Assembly: GCA_016987375.1 (NCBI GenBank)
Contig: PJRA01000005.1
Span: forward strand, 642,021 to 676,805
Reading direction: 5' to 3'
DNA: 34,785 nucleotides
From: Brachionus koreanus
Taxonomy: Eukaryota > Rotifera > Eurotatoria > Ploima > Brachionidae
Positions 30,094 to 34,785 of the stretch are shown one piece after another (the first letter of the stretch is position 1; the number at the start of each line of letters is the position of its first letter). A program made the translations under genes and the position numbers. The notes beneath the pieces are model-generated. The model saw nothing but the letters and a program-made list of their open reading frames with translations. It had not been told where the DNA came from and made no database searches.

Positions 30094-31348
30094 TAAAAAA
30101 ATTAATATTTAAAAAAAGTTTTTTTAATTGGTTTAAGTCAAACGAATTATTTGAGTTTAATTTGGAATATTTAAGCAAACACTTAAAGTCATTATCATCA
30201 AATTGTTTGCCAAGTTTAGCCGAATAGTTTAGAAAAATATTTTTTGCATCATCATAGCCAATTTTTCTTCTACTATTAAACGATTCGAATACCTGATCGA
30301 TAAAAAACTCAACAGATTTAGATGTTTTTAAAGAAGATAAGTCACATCTCAAAAGACTGGTTAAAAATTGATTAGTATCCAAGCTTTTTGAAGAAATGCT
30401 TCTAAGACAGTAATTGTTAACATAGTCTTTATAGTGGCCAAGACCTTCTTTGTCCAAATCAATCAATTTAAGCGCATCAATATCACCTTCGAGCTCAGGA
30501 GGCTCTTCATATTCCTCTTCAAGATGGAAAATCTGATCAGATTTTTTTAGATGTTCAACTATTTCTGGATAATTTTCCAATTTAATTAAATTTTTTTCAT
30601 GTTTTTTAGCATATTCTTTTGGATCAGCTTTAACAATACCAAGAAAATTATATTTTTTTTCAATATCAACTCCTGGAATATCCCAATCAACAATAACATT
30701 CTTTGGATCTTGTACAATCAAAACAGGACTAGATGATTTTTGATAAATAACTCGACGCTTTTGACGAGAGTAAGGCAGCCATCTTTCAATAATTACAGTC
30801 GGTGGTTTGGGTGGAACAGGTGGCAGCCGTTCAATAACTATTTTACGTGGCGGTGGTGGTAGTTTTTTTCCACTAACAATAATCACTTTTTTTTCCAACT
30901 TGGATGGTGGTTGTGGAGGATGCTCGCGTATAATTAATGGCTCAGGTGTTTTAGGCTCAGGAGGCTTTTGGCGAATAACTAGAGGAGGCGCAGATGGTGT
31001 ACAAAAATTTGGCTTTTGTTTAATAACAATAGGAGAGGGGCTTTTTGGTGTTGGTGGCTTTAGATATCTGATGGCCAATTCTTGCACATAATGCAGCTCG
31101 TTTGACGGCTTCTTGTTGACTATCAATGGATCAGGATCCTTATTAAGGGCGTATTGATCTAGACTGAGGCTTCCACGCCACTTTTGAATCTCTTTTTTAT
31201 TCAGAAGTAGAAAATTTTCATTTTCATGTGATATTCTGTCCATGCTGTCAACTTCTAATGGAACGCTTGATCGAAGGATCCTCAACTCTATGTCTGATAA
31301 CACTTGATTATCATCGGAATAATGTGACTCAGTTCTATGATGTTTCAT
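30089..31348 (-). CDS. proline-rich VI-repeat protein, 419 aa, unknown function
   Basis: Single-exon ORF with ATG at 31348-31346 and TAA at 30091-30089. Residues 100-225 carry about nine irregular units in which two or three V/I residues are followed by charged residues and proline: PIVIKQKP, PLVIRQKP, PLIIREHP, KIVIERLPP, TVIIERWLPY, RRVIYQ, VLIVQDP, NVIVDWDIP. This pattern resembles the VPV-type repeats of articulin/alveolin cytoskeletal proteins, and I infer a structural role only weakly. A conserved-looking LGIVKADPKEYAKKH follows, then an acidic segment at 275-290. The C-terminal helical part (about 300-419) resembles degenerate EF-hand pairs without convincing Ca-ligands. There is no signal peptide or membrane segment. 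A TATA box lies about 30 nt upstream, and AATAAA overlaps the stop codon. Plus-strand ORF 30807-31091 is its glycine-rich shadow. Confidence 0.8.
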   Translation of the reverse strand: MKHHRTESHYSDDNQVLSDIELRILRSSVPLEVDSMDRISHENENFLLLNKKEIQKWRGSLSLDQYALNKDPDPLIVNKKPSNELHYVQELAIRYLKPPTPKSPSPIVIKQKPNFCTPSAPPLVIRQKPPEPKTPEPLIIREHPPQPPSKLEKKVIIVSGKKLPPPPRKIVIERLPPVPPKPPTVIIERWLPYSRQKRRVIYQKSSSPVLIVQDPKNVIVDWDIPGVDIEKKYNFLGIVKADPKEYAKKHEKNLIKLENYPEIVEHLKKSDQIFHLEEEYEEPPELEGDIDALKLIDLDKEGLGHYKDYVNNYCLRSISSKSLDTNQFLTSLLRCDLSSLKTSKSVEFFIDQVFESFNSRRKIGYDDAKNIFLNYSAKLGKQFDDNDFKCLLKYSKLNSNNSFDLNQLKKLFLNINFFK

Positions 31349-31357
31349 GTTATAGAT

Positions 31358-31438
31358 ATAATATGTCTTTTAGGACTTTATAAATGGAAATTTTTTTTTA
31401 GGAAAAAATTGTTTTCAATTAATTTGTTAATGATTTAA
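31358..31438 (-). repeat. promoter segment with an inverted copy at 33061-33142
   Basis: The reverse complement of this segment matches 33061-33142 along its whole length with a few substitutions. Shared words include ATTAACAAATTAATTGAAAA, CAATTTTTTCC, CCATTTATAAAGTC and TAAAAGACATATTAT. The segment ends within a few bases of the start codon on one side and of the mariner insertion on the other. Confidence 0.8.
31377..31382 (-). promoter_or_regulatory. TATA box of the proline-rich gene
   Basis: TATAAA on the minus strand, 28-34 nt before the ATG at 31348. If the TATA box sets the start of transcription, the 5' UTR would be almost nil. The surrounding 80 bp are duplicated in inverted orientation at 33061-33142. 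Confidence 0.4.
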
Positions 31439-32416
31439 AATACTTGGGAAAACAATGATACGCACACTTTAAAAAAAATTTTATTAATATTCTCTCTCAA
31501 ATTGTTTATTAGCTATTAGAAACAAGGTTTATAGTTTGTTTTTCAGTGACAGGAAAATTAATTTAAATAGAGATCTATTGTTAATTAAGTTTATTTCAAC
31601 TAAAAAGGCCATAATTTTTTTTCAATAATTAAAATTTCTCAAAAATAAAGGATGATTTTTCATTTTAATGAAGAGAAAATTTTTTCATCAATACCATTCA
31701 CTGCATTTAAAGCTAAAAAAACTCACGGCGCTCTTCATCAACTTTGTCTTGGTTACTAAAATGACGTCCTAATGAGCTTTCGGTTGACCAAAGAAGGATA
31801 TTTTTCTTTAAGTGAAGCATACAAGAATTTTAAAAATTTATTCAAATTTATGATTTAGAATTCAATTCTGACTACTCTGAATTCATTGTTTAATCAAGGT
31901 TTGAAAATTTTCTAATCATTATGGCTCACACAGATGGCTGGCTTTTGTGCATTAGTTCTGCCGTTTTAAATGAATAAACCCAAAAATTTTTTTTAATTAA
32001 ATGTAAAATTATATGTGAAAATATCCCAGCCACAGAAAAAGATGATTAATTGATTAAAATTGATAGATGAATCATTGTTGACTTTTTTTGAAATTAAAAA
32101 TTAACTATTTCAATTTCATTTGAGCTGATTTCTTCTTATTCTGTTGCTTTATTTAATATCAGTTGTCTTTTTTGCTGAGATATTTTTAATTTTGCTGAGA
32201 AAAACTTTTCAAACGAGTCATTTGGCTAAAAGAATATGATGAGAATTTTATGGTTTTAATTCAGATACATTTTTAACTAAAAAAAAAAGTTGATTCATAT
32301 ATGACAAATCCATGAGGACATCGCTTTTTGCTTGACTTGGATTCCTTAAAGGTCAAAGTTGGTAGTATTATTTTTTTTAAAGTGTGCGTATCATTGTTTT
32401 CCCAAGTATTTTAAAT
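31433..32416 (-). mobile_element. mariner-type element with perfect terminal inverted repeats
   Basis: 31433-31479 and 32370-32416 are perfect 47-bp inverted repeats. The inner 37 bp begin CTTGGGAAAACAATG after a TA dinucleotide at 31441-31442, mirrored at 32407-32408, as expected for Tc1/mariner insertion. The outer ATTTAAAA/TTTTAAAT are most simply halves of a palindromic target. On the minus strand near 31800-31740 the interior reads SLKEKYPSLVNRK, matching the mariner segment just before the catalytic H-DNA-P stretch; the rest is too decayed to read. At 968 bp between TAs it is shorter than an autonomous mariner (about 1.3 kb). The well-kept ends with a ruined coding region suggest a non-autonomous copy. 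Confidence 0.8.
32075..32185 (+). repeat. mariner internal segment repeated at 33163-33265
   Basis: The shared sequence starts TTGTTGACTTTTT and includes AATTAACTATTTCAATTTCA, TTTCTTCTTATTCTGTTG and ATCAGTTGTCTTTTTTGCTG. Both copies are in the same orientation, with a 10-bp length difference near the start. Confidence 0.75.
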
Positions 32417-32437
32417 AAGGCTTATACTTTTTGGGGG

Positions 32438-32647
32438 TGACAAATTTAATTTTTTAAGATGACAAAAAAAACTAAAAGTGGTAACTAATAAAATATATTT
32501 TAGCTGACTATTAAAAACTATTTGCTCTGACAATAAAAACAAAACTATGACAAAATTATTAGTTGAGATGGCTATTTATTAATTTAGGTATGACAAAATA
32601 AAAGTTATTTTATAGACAAAATAAACTTATTTTAATGACAAAATGAA
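32438..32647. repeat. interspersed TGACAAA motif cluster
   Basis: TGACAAA or close variants occur at about 32438, 32460, 32528, 32548, 32591, 32614 and 32636, always on the plus strand, usually followed by an A/T-rich run. The spacing is irregular (20-70 bp). The cluster lies just downstream (minus strand) of the SWIM ORF. It could be a degenerate tandem array or a chance cluster in low-complexity DNA. Confidence 0.35.
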
Positions 32648-33060
32648 TTAATTGTATAAAAAAATTATTTTTTTATTTAGAAATAAAAAATTGATTAGTT
32701 TTTTCGTGTTTTTTTTTTCCTGAGTTGTTGATTTCTTAGGTCTTCCTCGATTTCTTGGTAATTCCACATCGACGATTCTTGCTTCAGCAGAATTTGTTTG
32801 GATCGTAGGCACTTGGTCGACAGTTGCTTGTTCAAGTTCAAATTCATTATCCGAGCTGCTATTATTATAATCATTTTGGTAAAACAGAGCTGCTTTTTGT
32901 TTTTTTGGTCTCCCTCTTTTGTGTTTATGGCCAATTGAAATAGTTTTAGCTTCTTCTGGAAAAATGCAAAGCTTGTAACGGTATGCAAGGCCAAGGACAT
33001 GAATGCAGATGTAGTTTTTAGCAAATTTTCTACAATTGCATTTACTTTTTTTCCAATCTT
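32648..33060 (-). CDS. SWIM-like zinc finger and AT-hook protein, C-terminal part
   Basis: The minus-strand frame from about 33058 to the TAA at 32650-32648 begins DWKKSKCNCRKFAKNYICIH, a SWIM-type CxC...CxH zinc-binding pattern. VLGLAYRYKL and then two AT-hook-like motifs follow: GHKHKRGRPKK and PRNRGRPKKS. An acidic Asp/Asn/Ser linker lies between the hooks. SWIM domains with GRP tails are common at the C-terminus of MULE-type transposases, so this is probably a transposon-derived end rather than a host gene. The frame is closed by a stop just upstream. A possible splice acceptor TTTAAAG|ATTGG lies exactly where an inverted copy of another gene's promoter begins, so any 5' exon has been displaced or lost. 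The 109-residue ORF at 32695-33024 is in the wrong frame. Confidence 0.6.
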
Positions 33061-33142
33061 TAAATAATTAACAAATTAATTGAAAACAATTTTTTCCAAA
33101 AAAAAATTTTCCATTTATAAAGTCATAAAAGACATATTATTT
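33061..33142 (+). repeat. inverted copy of the 31358-31438 promoter segment
   Basis: The copy carries the TATAAA box (about 33116-33121) pointing right, away from the SWIM ORF. 20 bp later it is followed by the direct copy of the mariner segment (33163-33265). Confidence 0.8.
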
Positions 33143-33162
33143 GTTTTTTGCTCGGACGACCC

Positions 33163-33265
33163 TTGTTGACTTTTTGAAAATTAACTATTTCAATTTCATT
33201 TGAGCTTATTTCTTCTTATTCTGTTGTTTCATTTAAAATCAGTTGTCTTTTTTGCTGAGTTATTT
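33163..33265 (+). repeat. copy of mariner internal segment (partner 32075-32185)
   Basis: It matches the 32075-32185 sequence with scattered substitutions. No mariner terminal repeat is present nearby, so it did not arrive here as an intact element. Confidence 0.75.
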
Positions 33266-33766
33266 CTTCAAAATTTTTTCAATAACATTTTTGGCTTCAA
33301 TTAATGTACTTATTTTTTACAGCTATAGCTATCAAATGTTTACATTTATTTGATTTTAAATAATGGTTTGTGTGTTACTTATGCATGCGGAGAATCGAAT
33401 ATTCAAAATATCTCTGTATTTCTGACCAGTTTCGTGATCATCTCGATGCAGTAAACTTTGTGTCAAATTGAAGCCGCTGCTCATAAAAATACTGGAAAAG
33501 GAGATGAGCGCCTTCGAATTAAAAAATGGTCAATTATTTAATTATAGTTCTAATTATAAGACATATGAGAATCGAAAAAATAAATTTCGAACGCTCGTTA
33601 ATTAAAAAAGGAATATTAGTTTAACAAATTGAACCAATTGACTGGATTAGTAAATCTAAAAAAATATTATTTTTAATAAAAAACATTTTCTTCAATAGAA
33701 TTTATTAAAAGAATAATTTAAAGACTAAAAGTATTAAGTTATTGAATAAACAATAGTAAAGTTAAT
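33266..33766. other. 3' flank of SSR3 with a coding-like island
   Basis: 33360-33600 is less AT-rich. On the plus strand it has an open run ending at 33602 (KPLLIKILEKEMSAFELKNG, then YKTYENRKNKFRTLVN) and, in another frame, YLCISDQFRDHLDAVNFVSN. No start codon in good context and no domain were recognised. A candidate SSR3 poly(A) signal lies at 33701-33706. Confidence 0.3.
33701..33706 (-). terminator. candidate poly(A) signal of SSR3
   Basis: AATAAA on the minus strand, about 60 nt past the stop codon. A second AATAAA overlaps the stop itself (33766-33771). Confidence 0.45.
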
Positions 33767-34444
33767 TTATTTAGATGTGGAAAATAATGCCAACAAGCCT
33801 GATGCAATTGACATTGATAGAAAATAGTTAAAGAGTGGTGTAAAATTTTTGAATATAACAAACGAAGCTATCAGCAAAATAAATAGGAAAAGACTGTTAT
33901 TGTAGAAAATTGAATAGGTCGTTGCTTCATATTCAGCTATTTCATTTTTCTTTCTCAGTGATCTAATTAAATTGAAAATCAATTAAATTTATTTTAAATA
34001 TTTTTAAAAATTATTAATACCTGTCTTCATTTTTTTTGTCTTTTTCATCTTGTACAACATTGTCCAAATTTTGAAATATTCTTTAAAAAAAATTTTTTAT
34101 AAAATCAAATCAAATCAATTTGAAATTTACTTGTGCTTGAGAACAAATTTGACATTTTTGTAAGCAAAACTAATCAAATAAGCTGTAAACAAAGTTCCCA
34201 AAATAAAATAAATGTAGTTATTAGTTGGCTCCATTTGATGAATTTTCCAAAAGAGCCCTTTTTAAAATAAATTAAAACAATTATAAGCAAAAATAATTAA
34301 AATACATATTGGTACTGCAGATACAATAGCAGCATTGCCATAAAACAAAGCAGAAGATTTGGTCGACAGGTCACGACTGTAGTCTTGTAAAAGAGCCTCT
34401 TCTTCTTGGCTTAAATTTTTTGATTTTGATGATTTGGCCGACAT
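33767..34444 (-). CDS. SSR3: translocon-associated protein subunit gamma (TRAP-gamma), complete in four exons
   Basis: TRAP-gamma is a four-pass ER membrane protein of the TRAP complex, which binds the Sec61 translocon and helps insertion of secretory proteins. Exons: 34444-34306, 34257-34131, 34080-34021 and 33962-33767. Introns are 48, 50 and 58 nt with GT-AG ends, and the joined frame gives 173 residues (human 185). The start is the ATG at 34444; the TTG just upstream is not used. Conserved blocks: [27 protein letters not shown] (the W is completed across intron 1), [17 protein letters not shown], then a shortened charged cytosolic loop. Last comes [20 protein letters not shown], followed by two hydrophobic spans to the end. 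All four membrane segments are present. A GTAAGT at about 34503 (minus strand) could mark a 5'-UTR intron. Confidence 0.94.
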
Positions 34445-34785
34445 GATCAAAGTTTGAAATTTGTATATTTAACAAGCTTTATTTTTTATTCAAAAATAAG
34501 CAACTTACAACGTCACTAAATATAAAATTAAGACATTCAAAAATTTCCTTTTTATTTAAAAAAGCTTTTTCCATTAATTAATTATAATAAATGTGTATAT
34601 CCAAACAATGCAATAAATTGAATTTTATTGACATAAAAATTGACTTAAATTAAACATTTTATTTTTTCAAAAAATTAGCAAAAAAAATAAAATTAAGAAA
34701 AACAAAAAAAATAAATTGAGTATTTTTTTGTTCAAATTAGATAATTAGTATTTTATTTTTCAAATAGAAATTTTGTTATAAATTC
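34445..34785. other. upstream region of SSR3
   Basis: Very AT-rich. A minus-strand donor-like GTAAGT at about 34503-34508 may belong to a non-coding first exon of SSR3. No other gene is visible up to the right edge. Confidence 0.4.

Noticed and set aside
30807..31091. Glycine-rich plus-strand ORF of 94 codons
   Set aside because: It is the antisense of the proline-rich repeat region (Pro codons read as Gly).
32695..33024. 109-codon minus-strand ORF
   Set aside because: The SWIM/AT-hook frame one base over carries the conserved motifs, so this ORF is a frame shadow.
34445..34450. SSR3 start at the upstream TTG
   Set aside because: It is not an ATG. The ATG at 34444-34442 gives the expected N-terminus length.
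1..34785. CRISPR arrays, bacterial operons, rRNA or canonical tRNA genes
   Set aside because: Nothing of this kind is visible. The sequence is eukaryotic with spliced genes, and the only tRNA-like signal is the diverged SINE head.

Overview
The window is a stretch of very AT-rich animal nuclear DNA. Its genes have spliceosomal GT-AG introns, several only 48-58 nt long, and AATAAA-type poly(A) signals. The conserved genes are metazoan: calsyntenin, CEP78 and SSR3/TRAP-gamma. The extreme AT content, tiny introns and the mix of decayed LINEs, Tc1/mariner, piggyBac and MULE-like elements suggest a gnathiferan/lophotrochozoan, most plausibly a monogonont rotifer of the Brachionus type. The species call is inference.

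Layout. At 1-40 there may be the end of a plus-strand exon. At 1196-1721 (minus) lie the first three exons of calsyntenin, which runs off the left edge. From 1.7 to 16.5 kb there is no host gene I can support. That stretch holds intergenic AT-rich DNA with a tRNA-type SINE, a foldback palindrome, several LINE relics (7.55-8.53, 8.70-9.28, 11.4-12.24, 13.08-13.56 and 15.94-16.14 kb) and short stubs of one LINE 3' tail. At 16549-17343 (plus) is a two-exon gene for a small secreted cysteine-rich protein. A minus-strand LINE relic follows at 17.58-18.25 kb.

At 19490-25392 (minus) is CEP78 in five exons. Its fourth intron is 3.0 kb and carries an LTR with polypurine tract, a dead Tc1/mariner transposase and a LINE tail. 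From 26.4 to 29.8 kb is a transposon graveyard: MULE-like, non-LTR and piggyBac-like relics. At 30089-31348 (minus) is a single-exon gene for a proline-rich, valine/isoleucine-repeat protein of unknown role. Just upstream of it sits a mariner-type element with 37-bp perfect terminal inverted repeats. Next is a minus-strand ORF with a SWIM-like zinc finger and AT-hook motifs (32648-33060). At 33767-34444 (minus) is SSR3, complete in four exons.

How the genes relate. There is no operon-like grouping or shared pathway. CEP78 acts at centrioles and cilia, SSR3 at the ER translocon, and calsyntenin in the neuronal and secretory membrane system. The most unusual structures are three: a LINE copy with a twin-priming-type 5' inversion; an inverted copy of the promoter of the 30-31 kb gene, fused to a piece of the neighbouring mariner element; and the mariner insertion in a palindromic AT target. 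Two runs of N (11720-11766 and 23177-23276) are assembly gaps inside transposon relics.
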